DNA of 64,000 bases from Mycolicibacterium flavescens (GCF_001722335.1 NZ_MIHA01000009.1:62001-126000), one strand, 5' to 3'. Shown: positions 35,174 to 44,386, counted from the stretch's first letter. Notes: generated by a model from the letters alone, not told the origin. Program-made: numbers and translations.

Positions 35174-36277
35174 CACCGGCAGGGCCGCCGCCGCGATCGT
35201 CTCGTCCACTTCCTTCGCACGGGTGGCCATCTCGGCGTGTGCCTTGTCCAGCGCGTCGGCCTGATCCTCGTCGGCCTTCATCAGCGTCTCGATGTCGAAG
35301 CTGCCCATGTCGAGGACACCCATATCGCGAAAAGCCTTCTGCACCTTGTCGCCCCACAGCCCGATGTCCTTGACGATCGGCACGATGCGGCTGAACAGAT
35401 GCGAGCGGAACTGGTTCATCATCGGCGCCGTCTCGACCCACTCGGCACACGCCTTGACGTCGAGCCCCAGGGTCTCGAACACCTCGTCGCCGCGCAGCCG
35501 GTCGCGCATCAGGTAGCACGCCTCCACGACGAATTCCTCCCGCTCATCGCGTTCGGCCTCGGTCAGCGCAGCGTAGTAGTCCTTCAGCGAGATCCGGCCG
35601 AACGCGACGTGTCGAGCCTCGTCCTGCATGACATAGGCGAGCAGCTGTTTGGCCAGCGAGCCCGGTTGCGCCAGATCGCGCTGCACGCCGAACGCGGCCA
35701 GGGCGAGCCCCTCGATGAGGACCTGCATACCGAGATAGGGCATGTCCCAACGGGAGTCGCGCAGGGTGTCGTCGAGCAGAGCGGTCAGGTTCTTGTTGAT
35801 CGGATAGACCATCCCGACTTTCTCGTGCAGGAACCGCGAGAACGCCTCGACGTGCCTGGCCTCGTCCATCGTCTGGGTGGCGGCATAGAACTTGGCGTCC
35901 AGATCCGGGACGACCTCGACGATCTTGGCCGCACACACCATCGCTCCCTGCTCGCCGTGCAGGAACTGGGAGAACTGCCACGCCTGGGAGTGCTGGCGCA
36001 TCTCGGCGCGGCGTCTGTCGTCGGCGGCGTCCCACATCGGGCTGCCGAACAGAGGATGGAACTCGTCGGGCAACCCGATCGGGTTCATCGGGTCGACGTC
36101 GAGGGTCCAGTCGATGCGCGACTGGGCGTCCCACTGCTTGTCCTTGCCCTTCTGGTACAGGGAAAGTAGCCGGGCGCGGCCGTCGTCGTACTCCCAGTTG
36201 AAGCGGGCCTCGCCGGCGCTGGGAACTTCCCAGGCGTACGGTGCGGGCACCTCGGTGTACTTGTCCCTGGTGGCCAT
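35162..36277 (-). CDS. R2-like ferritin-superfamily diiron protein
   Basis: 371 aa from ATG 36277, which has GAGGGGG about 6 bp upstream. A four-helix diiron site is readable: E109 (HGEQGA), E139 and H142 (MDEARHVEAF), E189 (LIEGLA), E220 and H223 (QDEARHVAFG). That is the ribonucleotide-reductase-R2-like set, but there is no sign of the R2 radical-transfer C-terminus, so an oxygenase or oxidase is more likely than a reductase subunit. Related proteins are annotated as ferritin-like or aminobenzoate-oxygenase-like. It stands alone, without a visible reductase. Substrate unknown. Confidence 0.78.
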   Translation of the reverse strand: MATRDKYTEVPAPYAWEVPSAGEARFNWEYDDGRARLLSLYQKGKDKQWDAQSRIDWTLDVDPMNPIGLPDEFHPLFGSPMWDAADDRRRAEMRQHSQAWQFSQFLHGEQGAMVCAAKIVEVVPDLDAKFYAATQTMDEARHVEAFSRFLHEKVGMVYPINKNLTALLDDTLRDSRWDMPYLGMQVLIEGLALAAFGVQRDLAQPGSLAKQLLAYVMQDEARHVAFGRISLKDYYAALTEAERDEREEFVVEACYLMRDRLRGDEVFETLGLDVKACAEWVETAPMMNQFRSHLFSRIVPIVKDIGLWGDKVQKAFRDMGVLDMGSFDIETLMKADEDQADALDKAHAEMATRAKEVDETIAAAALPVSAG

Positions 36278-36460
36278 GGCACGCCCCCTCAACCGGATCT
36301 GGCGCCGCTATATGACGCAGATCACAATACTCGCAACCTCCGGTGACGCCGTCAAGGTTGCAGCGCCACAATCGAGCGCGGGCGGTGCGGCGTCGACGCG
36401 ACGCCGGACCGGCGCCGGTCATTCCGTTTCGGGTTCGGCCGCGGGGGCAACGCTCACAAC

Positions 36461-38038
36461 ATGAGCAAGACGGTTCGCAAGCTCGCGGCCGCGGCCGCCT
36501 CGACCGTGGCAGCCGTGGCTGCCCGTGACCTCTTCCAGCGAAAGCACGCGCTGCTGCGCAACTATCCGCTGGTCGGCCATGCCCGGTACCTCATCGAGGC
36601 GATCGGGCCCGAACTTCGCCAGTACGTGGTGGCGGCCAACGACGAGGAGCGGCCGTTCACCCGCGACCAGCGCCGGTGGGTGTACGCGTCGGCGAAGAAC
36701 GAGAACAACTACTTCGGGTTCGGCACCGACAACGACATCGAGCACACCACCGGCTACCCGGTGATCAAGCACCGCACCTTCGGCCGGGCCGCCCCGCAGT
36801 CGGCGCCGGGTGTTCCGCACGACGGCCCCGTGCCGAGCGCCAAGGTGCTCGGGGCCGCGCGCGGCCGAGCCAAGGCATTCCGGCCCAGTTCGATCGTCAA
36901 CATCTCGGCGATGAGCTTCGGGTCGCTGTCGGGCAACGCGGTCGAAGCGCTCAACCGAGGCTCGGCGATGGCCGACTGCCTGCACAACACCGGAGAGGGC
37001 GGCATCTCGCGCTACCACCGGCACGGCGGCGAACTGATCTTCCAGATCGGCACCGCCTACTTCGGCTGCCGCGACGAGCAGGGCCGGTTCAGCCTCGACA
37101 AGCTCAAGAACGTGGTCGCCGGCGCGCCCGTTCGGGCGTTGGAGATCAAACTCAGCCAGGGCGCCAAACCTAGCCTGGGCGGGCTGCTGCCCGCGCCGAA
37201 GGTCTCGGCGGAGATCGCCGCCGCACGCGGCGTCCCCGAAGGACGCGACTGTGTCAGCCCCTCGCGGCACGCCGAGTTCTCCGACGCCGACAGCCTGCTG
37301 GACTGGGTGGAGATGCTCGCCGCCGAGACCGGGCTGCCGGTCGGCATCAAGGCCGCCGTCGGCGATCTCGAATTCTGGTACGAGCTCACCCACCTCATGC
37401 AGACGACCGGCCGCGGCGTCGACTTCGTCACGATCGACGGCGGCGAAGGCGGGACCGGAGCCGCGCCGCTGATCTTCACCGACACCGTGTCGCTGCCCTT
37501 TCAGCTCGGCTTCGCGCAGGTGTACCGGATCTTCGCCGAACGCGGCCTGCACGAGGACGTCACCTTCATCGGCGGCGGCAAACTCGGCCTCCCCGACAAC
37601 GCGGTCGTGGCGTTCGCGCTCGGCTGCGACATGGTCAACGTGGCGCGCGAGACGATGCTGGCCGTCGGCTGCATCCAGGCGCAGAAGTGCCACACCGACA
37701 CCTGCCCCACCGGCGTCGCCACCCAGAACGCCTGGCTGGCCCGCGGACTGGTGCCCGAACTCAAGGCGGAGCGGGTCGCCAACTACATCAACACCCTGCG
37801 CCGCGACTTGGTCAAAGTCGCCGAGGCGTGCGGCGTCGAACACCCCGGGCTGATCGGCACGGACTCGATCGACATCCTCGACGGACGGACCGGTTCCGCG
37901 CCGTTGCACGAGGTGTACGGCTACGTCCCCGGTATGGGACTGCCGTCCCCGAGCGATCAGCTCGCGATCATCTCGCTCATGACAAAACAACAGCCGCAGG
38001 GCGTCTCGGCGCCGCGTTCGCGCGAGGCGGTCGGCTGA
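36461..38038 (+). CDS. FMN-binding glutamate-synthase-like protein
   Basis: 525 aa. TIM-barrel FMN domain of glutamate synthase: VNISAMSFGSLSGNAVEALNRG, HNTGEGGISRYH, IKLSQGAKPSLGG, VTIDGGEGGTGAAPL and GGGKLGLPDNAVVAFALGCDMVNVARE. The Cys cluster in CIQAQKCHTDTCPTGV is that of the 3Fe-4S site. There is no N-terminal amidotransferase domain and no neighbouring small subunit, so it is one of the stand-alone GltB-like proteins of unclear reaction. The N-terminus may be a membrane anchor (KLAAAAASTVAAVAA). Confidence 0.85.
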   Translation: MSKTVRKLAAAAASTVAAVAARDLFQRKHALLRNYPLVGHARYLIEAIGPELRQYVVAANDEERPFTRDQRRWVYASAKNENNYFGFGTDNDIEHTTGYPVIKHRTFGRAAPQSAPGVPHDGPVPSAKVLGAARGRAKAFRPSSIVNISAMSFGSLSGNAVEALNRGSAMADCLHNTGEGGISRYHRHGGELIFQIGTAYFGCRDEQGRFSLDKLKNVVAGAPVRALEIKLSQGAKPSLGGLLPAPKVSAEIAAARGVPEGRDCVSPSRHAEFSDADSLLDWVEMLAAETGLPVGIKAAVGDLEFWYELTHLMQTTGRGVDFVTIDGGEGGTGAAPLIFTDTVSLPFQLGFAQVYRIFAERGLHEDVTFIGGGKLGLPDNAVVAFALGCDMVNVARETMLAVGCIQAQKCHTDTCPTGVATQNAWLARGLVPELKAERVANYINTLRRDLVKVAEACGVEHPGLIGTDSIDILDGRTGSAPLHEVYGYVPGMGLPSPSDQLAIISLMTKQQPQGVSAPRSREAVG

Positions 38039-38076
38039 GCGTTAACACCGCGTCCCCGAACACCGATACCTCTGGC

Positions 38077-38502
38077 ATGAGACCGTTGTGCGCCGTCGTC
38101 GCGCTTGCCGCATCCCTTGTTTGGGCGGCCCCCGCCCACGCGCAGAGCGCCGCACGACTTCCCGCGGTCCCCGTGGTCGCGTCGCCGACGTGTGCAGGCC
38201 AGGTCAGCACCGACGCGCAGGTGGTTCCGGTGCAGAAGGACTACCGCGTCAGCGACGGGGTGCGTGTGGCGATCAGCTACGACGCGGGCGTCTACGACGG
38301 CAGCTGTTCGCTGACGGTGACCGCCGACTGGACCAACCTCGACACCGGCGGGTCCGGTCACGAGGACATCACCGCGGTATCGACGATCGACGGACACTAC
38401 GGCTTCATCGGCTACGCCAACGCCACGTTCGCCCCCGGTCCCGGCACGGTCGTCATCACGCTCAGCTCGCATCCCGGTGACGAGATGCGGCTGACCGTCT
38501 GA
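38077..38502 (+). CDS. Small secreted protein of unknown function
   Basis: 141 aa. Clear signal peptide (LCAVVALAASLVWAAPAHA, cleavage about residue 23), two Cys in the mature part (SPTCAGQ, DGSCSL) that may form a disulfide, and a beta-rich sequence. ATG 38077 follows the GltB-like gene by 38 bp; no strong ribosome site is visible. Its stop abuts the stop of the convergent nitronate monooxygenase with no base between. I do not recognise the family. Confidence 0.7.
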   Translation: MRPLCAVVALAASLVWAAPAHAQSAARLPAVPVVASPTCAGQVSTDAQVVPVQKDYRVSDGVRVAISYDAGVYDGSCSLTVTADWTNLDTGGSGHEDITAVSTIDGHYGFIGYANATFAPGPGTVVITLSSHPGDEMRLTV

Positions 38503-39531
38503 TCACGTTCGCGCGGCGAGCTCGGACAGGATCTCCGCGGTCGGCTTCTCCTGGGCCAGGCGATATCCCGTGCCTGCCCACAGGTGGACGAGATCAGACT
38601 TGCCCGCCGCGGCCGCGGCCTTGCGCAGCGGACTCGTCAGATGATGGATCGCGGGATAGCCGAGCGGTGCGCGCGCCTCGAACTCGTCGATGAACCGGTT
38701 GCGCAGCCCGCGCGCCGGGCGCCCGGTGAACGCGCGGGTGATGACGGTCTCGGTGAACGCCGCATCGGTCAACGCCGCGCGGTGGGTGGCCGATGCGCCG
38801 CTCTCCTCGGCGCGCAACAGTGCGGTGCCCACCGCGACCGCGGCCGCACCGGCCTCAAGGACGTCGGCGACGTCGTCGGTGGCTGCCAGCCCACCGGCCG
38901 CGATCACCGGCACCCCGACCGCGTCGGTGACCGCTGCGACGAGGTCGACGAGCGGCACCGGAGTCGGCATCCGGTCGGGCGTGAACGTTCCCGAATGTCC
39001 GCCGGCGACCGCGGCCTGCACCGCGAGCATGTCGACGCCCGCCGCTGCGGCCGTATGCGCCTCCTCGACCGTGGTGACCGTCTGCACGACAGTGGTACCC
39101 GCCTTCTGCAGACCGCGGAGCACGTCGTCGTCGGGTAGGCCGAACGTGAAGCTCACCACCGGTACCGGGTCGGACAGCAGGAGGTCGACCTTCGCGCGGA
39201 ACGCGTCGTCGTCGTCCCTCGGATCGGTCGGCAGGCTCAGACCGAATCGGTCCGCCTCCCGCTGAACCGCCTCCGCGTAACGCCGATAGGTGTCACGGTC
39301 GATCGGAACCGGATTCGGCGCAAACACGTTGACACCGAACGGAACTGACGCCTCCCGCAGCACCGCGATCTCAGCCCGCACCGCGTCCGGGTTCTTGTAT
39401 CCGGCCGCCAGGAACCCGAGGCTTCCGGCGCCCGCCGCGGCGATGACCATGTCCGTCGTGGTGGGCCCACCGGCCATCGGAGCGGCGAGCACCGGAAGCG
39501 TCACGTTCAGGTTCGCCAGGGGACTGCTCAT
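38503..39531 (-). CDS. Nitronate monooxygenase (2-nitropropane dioxygenase family)
   Basis: 342 aa FMN TIM barrel. Motifs: LAAPMAGGPTTTDMVIAAAGAGSLGFL at the N-terminus, VQAAVAGGHSGTF (the family GGHxG motif with the likely catalytic His), VIAAGGLAATDDVADVLEAGAAAVAVGTALLRAEES for phosphate binding. It oxidises nitronates such as propionate 3-nitronate, detoxifying them. Downstream of, and 50 bp from, the CynX/NimT transporter gene on the same strand, so probably co-transcribed. Confidence 0.87.
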   Translation of the reverse strand: MSSPLANLNVTLPVLAAPMAGGPTTTDMVIAAAGAGSLGFLAAGYKNPDAVRAEIAVLREASVPFGVNVFAPNPVPIDRDTYRRYAEAVQREADRFGLSLPTDPRDDDDAFRAKVDLLLSDPVPVVSFTFGLPDDDVLRGLQKAGTTVVQTVTTVEEAHTAAAAGVDMLAVQAAVAGGHSGTFTPDRMPTPVPLVDLVAAVTDAVGVPVIAAGGLAATDDVADVLEAGAAAVAVGTALLRAEESGASATHRAALTDAAFTETVITRAFTGRPARGLRNRFIDEFEARAPLGYPAIHHLTSPLRKAAAAAGKSDLVHLWAGTGYRLAQEKPTAEILSELAART

Positions 39532-39581
39532 CGGTTCTCCTCCGGACCTCGGTGGCCTGCGCCGACCACGTTACGGAGCGC

Positions 39582-40790
39582 TCAGACGTAGCGGGCGCGA
39601 CCGGCCCGGGCGCCCAGCAGAATCTGCAACACGTAGACCCCCGCGAACATCACCCACGGCACCGTCCAGCCGTGCGTGACGTCGTGCAGCAGACCGAACA
39701 GGAACGGGCCGAGTCCGGCGATCAGGTAGCCGAAACCCTGTGCCATTCCGGACAGTTGAGCGGTGTCCTCGGCGTTGCGGGCGCGCAGCGCGATCACCGC
39801 GAGTGCGAGCGCGAACACCCCCATGCCGATCCCGATCAACAAACTCCACAGCACCGGTTGCGCGGCGGGCGCGATCATCAGACCGACGGTGCCCGCCAGA
39901 CCGACGACGCCCAACCCGACGATCCAGCCACTCTGGCTGCGACTGCGCGCCGCCAGCGGTGCGATCACCAGCGCGATCGGCACCCCGATCAGCGACGTCA
40001 GCCCGACCAGCAGCCCGGCATGGGTCTTGTCGATGCCGCTGTCGATGAAAACCTCCGGCAGCCAACCCATCACGATGTAGGCCATCATCGACTGGCAGCC
40101 GAAGAACAGCGTGACCGTCCACGCCAGTCGGTTGCGCAGCAGCGAACGTCGACCCGACATCGGGGTGGTGTTGGCCGCCCAGGTGCGCCCGTGTCGTCGT
40201 GATGCGGGCAGCCACGCGATCAGCGCGATCAACGACACCGCCGCCCACGCGGCCAGCGCCGCCCGCCATCCGCCGAGCGGGTCCTCGAGACCCGGAGTCA
40301 CCGCCGACCCCAACGCGCCGCCGCTCTGCAGCGCGGCGGTGTAGATCCCGGTCATCAGGCCGACCCGCGTGGGGAACGAGTCCTTGATCACGACGGGGAT
40401 CAGCACGTTGGCCAACGCGATGCCCGCACACGCCACCAGCGTCGCGGCGATCACCACATGCGGGCCGTCGATGATGCGTCCGAGCAGTCCGACGGTGATC
40501 ACCGCCAGGGCGACCGAGATGGTGCGGCCCAGGCCGATCCGGGCCGCCAGCCGCGGCGCGGCGAGTCCCGCGGCGGCAAAGCACAGTGTCGGAACGGTGG
40601 TCAGCAGGCCCGCCCACGTCGCCGACACCCCGAGGTCGGCTCGCATCTCCCCGAGCAGGGGAGCCACGCTGGTGACGGCGGGGCGCAGGTTCAGTGCGGT
40701 CAGGACGACGGCCATCGCGAGCAAACCACCGCCGGCGACGCGGCTCAACGCCGGTGCCACCTCGTGTTCGTCCTGTTGGTCGAGCTGCAC
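39582..40790 (-). CDS. MFS transporter, CynX/NimT family
   Basis: 402 aa, about 12 membrane segments. The sequence ALNLRPAVTSVAPLLGEMRADLGVSATWAGLLTTVPTLCFA is the standard opening of the CynX/NimT family (cyanate or nitroimidazole transport). A divergent GntR gene starts 48 bp away across an inverted repeat, so the pair is likely co-regulated. Followed by nitronate monooxygenase, hinting at a small nitrogen compound as substrate; that is inference. Confidence 0.87.
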   Translation of the reverse strand: MQLDQQDEHEVAPALSRVAGGGLLAMAVVLTALNLRPAVTSVAPLLGEMRADLGVSATWAGLLTTVPTLCFAAAGLAAPRLAARIGLGRTISVALAVITVGLLGRIIDGPHVVIAATLVACAGIALANVLIPVVIKDSFPTRVGLMTGIYTAALQSGGALGSAVTPGLEDPLGGWRAALAAWAAVSLIALIAWLPASRRHGRTWAANTTPMSGRRSLLRNRLAWTVTLFFGCQSMMAYIVMGWLPEVFIDSGIDKTHAGLLVGLTSLIGVPIALVIAPLAARSRSQSGWIVGLGVVGLAGTVGLMIAPAAQPVLWSLLIGIGMGVFALALAVIALRARNAEDTAQLSGMAQGFGYLIAGLGPFLFGLLHDVTHGWTVPWVMFAGVYVLQILLGARAGRARYV

Positions 40791-40802
40791 CCTGCTAATC
40801 TG

Positions 40803-40821
40803 CCATACATCCCATGATTGG
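40803..40821. promoter_or_regulatory. Inverted repeat between CynX/NimT and GntR genes
   Basis: CCATACAT-CCC-ATGATTGG: CCAnnCAT is mirrored by ATGnnTGG. It lies 13 bp before the transporter start (minus strand) and 17 bp before the GntR start (plus strand), as expected for an operator serving both. Confidence 0.55.
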
Positions 40822-40837
40822 TTGAAAGGATCTTTTA

Positions 40838-41503
40838 GTGCCCTTGGTCACCGCGCGCCGGTCGGGCCTCGTCGAGCAGGTCATCGACCAGCTCCGGGCG
40901 TCGGTCACCTCCGGGGAGTGGGCGGTCGGGCAGCGCATCCCCAATGAGACGGTGCTCGTGACTTCGCTCGGCGTCGGCCGGAACACGGTGCGCGAGGCGG
41001 TCCGCGCGCTGGCGCACGCCGGAATCCTCGAGGTGCGGCAGGGCGACGGCACCTACGTCCGCGCCACCAGTGAGGTGTCCGGTGCGCTACGCCGACTGTG
41101 TGGCGCCGAGTGGCGCGATGTCCTGCAGGTCCGGCGTGCCCTTGAAGTCGAGGGCGCCCGTGGTGCCGCCGCTCGCCGCACCGACGACGACCTCGCCGAA
41201 CTTCGGACGCTGCTGGCCCGTCGCGATACCTGCCTGGCCGAGGGTGACACCGACGAATTCGCCCGTGCGGACGCCGAATTCCATCTCGCGGTGGTCCGCA
41301 GTTCGCACAACGCCACGCTCACCGAGCTGTACCGAGGGCTGATGGAGGCCATCGTGGCCAGCGTGGCCACCGGCCATGAGGCGACGGTTCACGTTGTCGA
41401 TCACGGCGCGCTGGTGGACCACATCGCCGCCGGCGACATCGAGCAGGCCGCGCGCACGGCGGCCGCGATCATCGACGCGGTACTCGTCGACGTGCCCTGC
41501 TGA
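40838..41503 (+). CDS. GntR/FadR-family (FCD) regulator
   Basis: 221 aa. Winged HTH: GLVEQVIDQLRASVTSGEWAVGQRIPNETVLVTSLGVGRNTVREAVRALAHAG is its helical core, followed by a wing with RQGDGTYVRA. The FCD domain has the metal-site type residues FARADAEFHLAVVRSSHN and VVDHGALVDHIAAGD. GTG start with GAAAGGA about 10 bp upstream. Divergent from the CynX/NimT transporter, which it probably controls. Confidence 0.87.
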   Translation: MPLVTARRSGLVEQVIDQLRASVTSGEWAVGQRIPNETVLVTSLGVGRNTVREAVRALAHAGILEVRQGDGTYVRATSEVSGALRRLCGAEWRDVLQVRRALEVEGARGAAARRTDDDLAELRTLLARRDTCLAEGDTDEFARADAEFHLAVVRSSHNATLTELYRGLMEAIVASVATGHEATVHVVDHGALVDHIAAGDIEQAARTAAAIIDAVLVDVPC

Positions 41504-41651
41504 TTTCGCCTCGGGGTGCCTGTTGCCTCACGTAAAGATGCGCGCATTGGTTGCGCAATTCGTCGCCAACCGTTGGCCGCTCTGAGCGGGGTTTATCCCC
41601 AAGTGGGAGTTGATCCACAGCCTCGAGATTTTGGCCCCTGCTTGTCGGGGG

Positions 41652-41667
41652 TCGAATGTATGTTCGA
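41652..41667. promoter_or_regulatory. LexA/SOS box before the 13E12 gene
   Basis: TCGAATGTATGTTCGA differs at one position from the mycobacterial/Gram-positive SOS consensus TCGAAC-N4-GTTCGA. It ends 3 bp before the ATG at 41671. LexA control of 13E12-repeat genes is known in M. tuberculosis. Confidence 0.75.
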
Positions 41668-41670
41668 AGT

Positions 41671-43419
41671 ATGTCGGGGACGGAGTCGCAGGACGCGATG
41701 GCCGGGTTGCGCGCCGCGGTGGATCGGTTGGCGGGCTGCGATTTCGACTTGTCGACGGCCCCGGAACTGATCGCCGTTCTCGATGAGCTGGAAACGGTGA
41801 AGTGCCGCCTGCCCGCGGTCGAGCACCGCGCGTTGGCGCGCCTGCAGACCGAGACCACCCCGGCGCAGATGGGCGCCACCAACTGGCGGCAGGTGCTGTC
41901 GGTGCGGTGGCGGATCTCGACCAGTGAGGCCAACCGGCGCCTGGCCGAGGCTGAGCTGTTGGCCCCGCGCCAAGCATTCACCGGAGAGGTGTTGCCGCCG
42001 CGTCTGCCGGCCACCGCCGCCGCCCAAGCTCATGGGTTGATCACCGCCGAGCATGTGCAGGTCATCCGCAAGGCGATGAACAAGGTGCCCGGGTTTGTCG
42101 ACACCGCGACCCGCGAGAGCTTGGAACTGGATCTGGTGCGTTGTGCGGCCACTGCCGGGCCCAGCGCGGTGCAAGACACCGCGACGTTGCGGTTGTTTTT
42201 GATGGATCAGGACGGCCCGGTCCCGGATGAGGCCGAACGCGCCCGCAAGCGCAGCGTGACCAAATCCAAACAAGGCGAAGACGGGATGGTCGAGCTGCGC
42301 GCCACGATGACCCCGGAGGCGTGGGCGGTTTGGGAGGTGTTGTTCGCCAAGTTCGCCGCTCCCGGTATGTGCAACCCCGCCGATGAGGAGCCGTGTGTGT
42401 CGGGCACGCCCTCGCAGGCGCAGATCGACAACGATCACCGCAGCCTGTCCCAGCGCCAGCATGACGCGATGCTGGTGGTCGGGCGGATCGCGTTGATGAG
42501 TGGGGATCTGGGCCAGCTCAACGGGTTGCCGGTCTCGGTGATCATCCGCACCACGCTGCAGGATCTAGAATCCCGTGCCGGGATCGGCACCACCGGCGGA
42601 GGCACCGTGGTGCCGATCGATGATGTGGTGCGCATGGCCGCTCACGCCCGTCACTATCTGGCAGTCTTCGACCGGGCCACCGGATCAGCGTTGAACCTGT
42701 ACCGCGCCAAACGCGTCGCCAGCCGCGCGCAGCGGATCATGCTGATCGCCCGCGACGGGGGCTGCACCAAACCCGGCTGCACCGTCGGCGCTTACGGGTG
42801 CCAAGCCCATCACGTCATCGACGACTGGACCGACGGGGGTCAGACCAATGTCGATGAGCTCGGCCTGGCCTGTGGGCCCGATAACCGCAGCGTCAACAAC
42901 GACGGCGGCTGGACCACCCGGATGAGTGAGCGCCATGACGTGGAATGGCTACCCCCGCCACCACTGGACACCGGACAGGCCCGCCTGAACTACCACCACC
43001 GCCCCGAACTACTCCTACGCCCCGACGACGACGAGGAACCCTTCGACCCAGCCGCCGAAGCGGCCAAACGCAACCGCCACCTCCACACCGACACCACCAC
43101 ACCCCCAGCAGGCGCCGCCGACGCGGACCGGGCAGATCCCGTCGACGGGGATGACCGGTATGCCGAGGTGCGCCCGGCGCCGACCGGCCTTGCCGATGAG
43201 GCGGGCGCGGCCGACCAACCGGGCGACCCCGTCGACCAAGACGACCGCGAGCCCGATCTGAGCCCACCGCCGGCCGACCCCGCCAACGAACCAGTGGGGA
43301 CCGCAGAACCGGTCAACCCCGTCGACGACCACGACCGCGAGGCCGGTGCCGACGCCCCACCGACTGCCCCCGGCGACCATCCCGGCGGACCCTCACCCCC
43401 GGGCGGCCAAGTGGCCTGA
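41671..43419 (+). CDS. 13E12 repeat family protein (DUF222, HNH endonuclease)
   Basis: 582 aa from ATG 41671; the in-frame ATG at 41656 lies inside the SOS box. The N-terminal DUF222 domain (about 1-280) contains TNWRQVLSVRWRISTSEANRRLAEAELL. The HNH domain, near residue 365-405, reads CTKPGCTVGAYGCQAHHVIDDW, then TNVDELGLACGPDNRSV; the last motif has Asp-Asn where many HNH nucleases have His. The 100-residue tail is Pro/Asp-rich with a 30-residue repeat. Mycobacterial 13E12 copies are numerous and recombine; biological function is undefined but DNA damage induction is expected from the SOS box. Confidence 0.87.
   Translation: MSGTESQDAMAGLRAAVDRLAGCDFDLSTAPELIAVLDELETVKCRLPAVEHRALARLQTETTPAQMGATNWRQVLSVRWRISTSEANRRLAEAELLAPRQAFTGEVLPPRLPATAAAQAHGLITAEHVQVIRKAMNKVPGFVDTATRESLELDLVRCAATAGPSAVQDTATLRLFLMDQDGPVPDEAERARKRSVTKSKQGEDGMVELRATMTPEAWAVWEVLFAKFAAPGMCNPADEEPCVSGTPSQAQIDNDHRSLSQRQHDAMLVVGRIALMSGDLGQLNGLPVSVIIRTTLQDLESRAGIGTTGGGTVVPIDDVVRMAAHARHYLAVFDRATGSALNLYRAKRVASRAQRIMLIARDGGCTKPGCTVGAYGCQAHHVIDDWTDGGQTNVDELGLACGPDNRSVNNDGGWTTRMSERHDVEWLPPPPLDTGQARLNYHHRPELLLRPDDDEEPFDPAAEAAKRNRHLHTDTTTPPAGAADADRADPVDGDDRYAEVRPAPTGLADEAGAADQPGDPVDQDDREPDLSPPPADPANEPVGTAEPVNPVDDHDREAGADAPPTAPGDHPGGPSPPGGQVA
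43138..43407 (+). repeat. Three 90-bp imperfect tandem repeats in the 13E12 tail
   Basis: CCCGTCGAC recurs at exactly 43138, 43228 and 43318, giving a 90-bp period that encodes 30-residue units each beginning PVDxxDR. The first two units are full; the third is weaker towards its end. Being in frame, copy-number change would lengthen or shorten the tail without a frameshift. Confidence 0.75.
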
Positions 43420-43615
43420 CGGGCCCAGACCTCCAACCCGGTGACCAGAGAAAGGGTCATCCGGGCTAGAGGCATGTGCCCGTATGGTTTCCGGGCCGCG
43501 CAGAGCCGGACGGCGACGTGGAGAACGAATGCCGCCGCGAGCTACCGAACTTGATACTTGCGCGAGTTCGCGGGAGTGAATGTCCCGAGCTAAGGGGAAT
43601 CCGAATCCGACACCC

Positions 43616-44386
43616 TCAGCCGCGACCGGCCAGCCACTTCTGCACTAGCTCGCTGTCGTGCGCATCGACCGACCGCAATTCGGTCAGCGTCGGATGCCCG
43701 GCGTCAAGCAGCGCGCTGTCGGTGTCGTGCTCGGGTGCATCGGGCACCTCGACCTCGCTCAGGCGCACCCCGCCGTCGCGGACCTCTTCGACCCGCGTCT
43801 GCACGGCCCCGCCCCGCGCCAACCTCGCGTGACGAATTGGACCCACCTGCGCCGCAGGCAGATCCGGCACGTTGAGCGACAGCACAGTGCCGTCCGGTGA
43901 TTCCAGCAGCAGTTCCAGCACGGGCGCGACGAGTCCGGCGGCCGTCTCCCAGTGCCGATCGCCGCTGGGGTGCAAGTCGACATCAAGCGACACCGCCAAC
44001 GCGCGGGTGTCGCTGATCTTGGCAGTCAATGCCGCACCCACCGTGCCGGAGTGCAGGATGGCCCGACCGACGTTGGCGCCGTGATTGATTCCCGACAGCA
44101 CGAGGTCGGGACGCGGGTCGAACCATCCGTTGAGCGCGGCGGCCACGATGTGCCCGGGCTGCGCCTGAACCGCCCACGCCGGGACATCGAGACCGGGCAG
44201 ATCCCGTTGCTCGACGACCGTGCGGCCGTCCTGGCGTACTGCGGTCAGCGCCGCACTTGCGCCGCTGGCCTGTTCGGCCGGGGCGGCGACGATCACGTCC
44301 ACCCCCGCATCCAGCGCAGCCCGCACCAGCGTGTGCAGACCGGCGGAGTCGATACCGTCGTCATTTGTCACCAGTGCGAGCGGCAC
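43616..44386 (-). CDS. surE: 5'/3'-nucleotidase SurE
   Basis: 256 aa. SurE motifs: VTNDDGIDSAGL (metal-binding Asp pair) at residue 7, APAEQASGASAALT, and SGINHGANVGRAILHSGTVGAA. It removes phosphate from nucleoside monophosphates. GTG 44386 start. Second gene after the PfkB kinase gene (28 bp). The 196-bp stretch between this gene and the convergent 13E12 gene has no gene I can support. Confidence 0.9.
   Translation of the reverse strand: MPLALVTNDDGIDSAGLHTLVRAALDAGVDVIVAAPAEQASGASAALTAVRQDGRTVVEQRDLPGLDVPAWAVQAQPGHIVAAALNGWFDPRPDLVLSGINHGANVGRAILHSGTVGAALTAKISDTRALAVSLDVDLHPSGDRHWETAAGLVAPVLELLLESPDGTVLSLNVPDLPAAQVGPIRHARLARGGAVQTRVEEVRDGGVRLSEVEVPDAPEHDTDSALLDAGHPTLTELRSVDAHDSELVQKWLAGRG

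Noticed and set aside
41656..41658. ATG as start of the 13E12 protein
   Set aside because: It lies within the LexA box, so ATG 41671 is more likely.
43420..43615. Small gene between the 13E12 gene and surE
   Set aside because: The only open frame runs into surE antisense and has no ribosome site or recognisable product.
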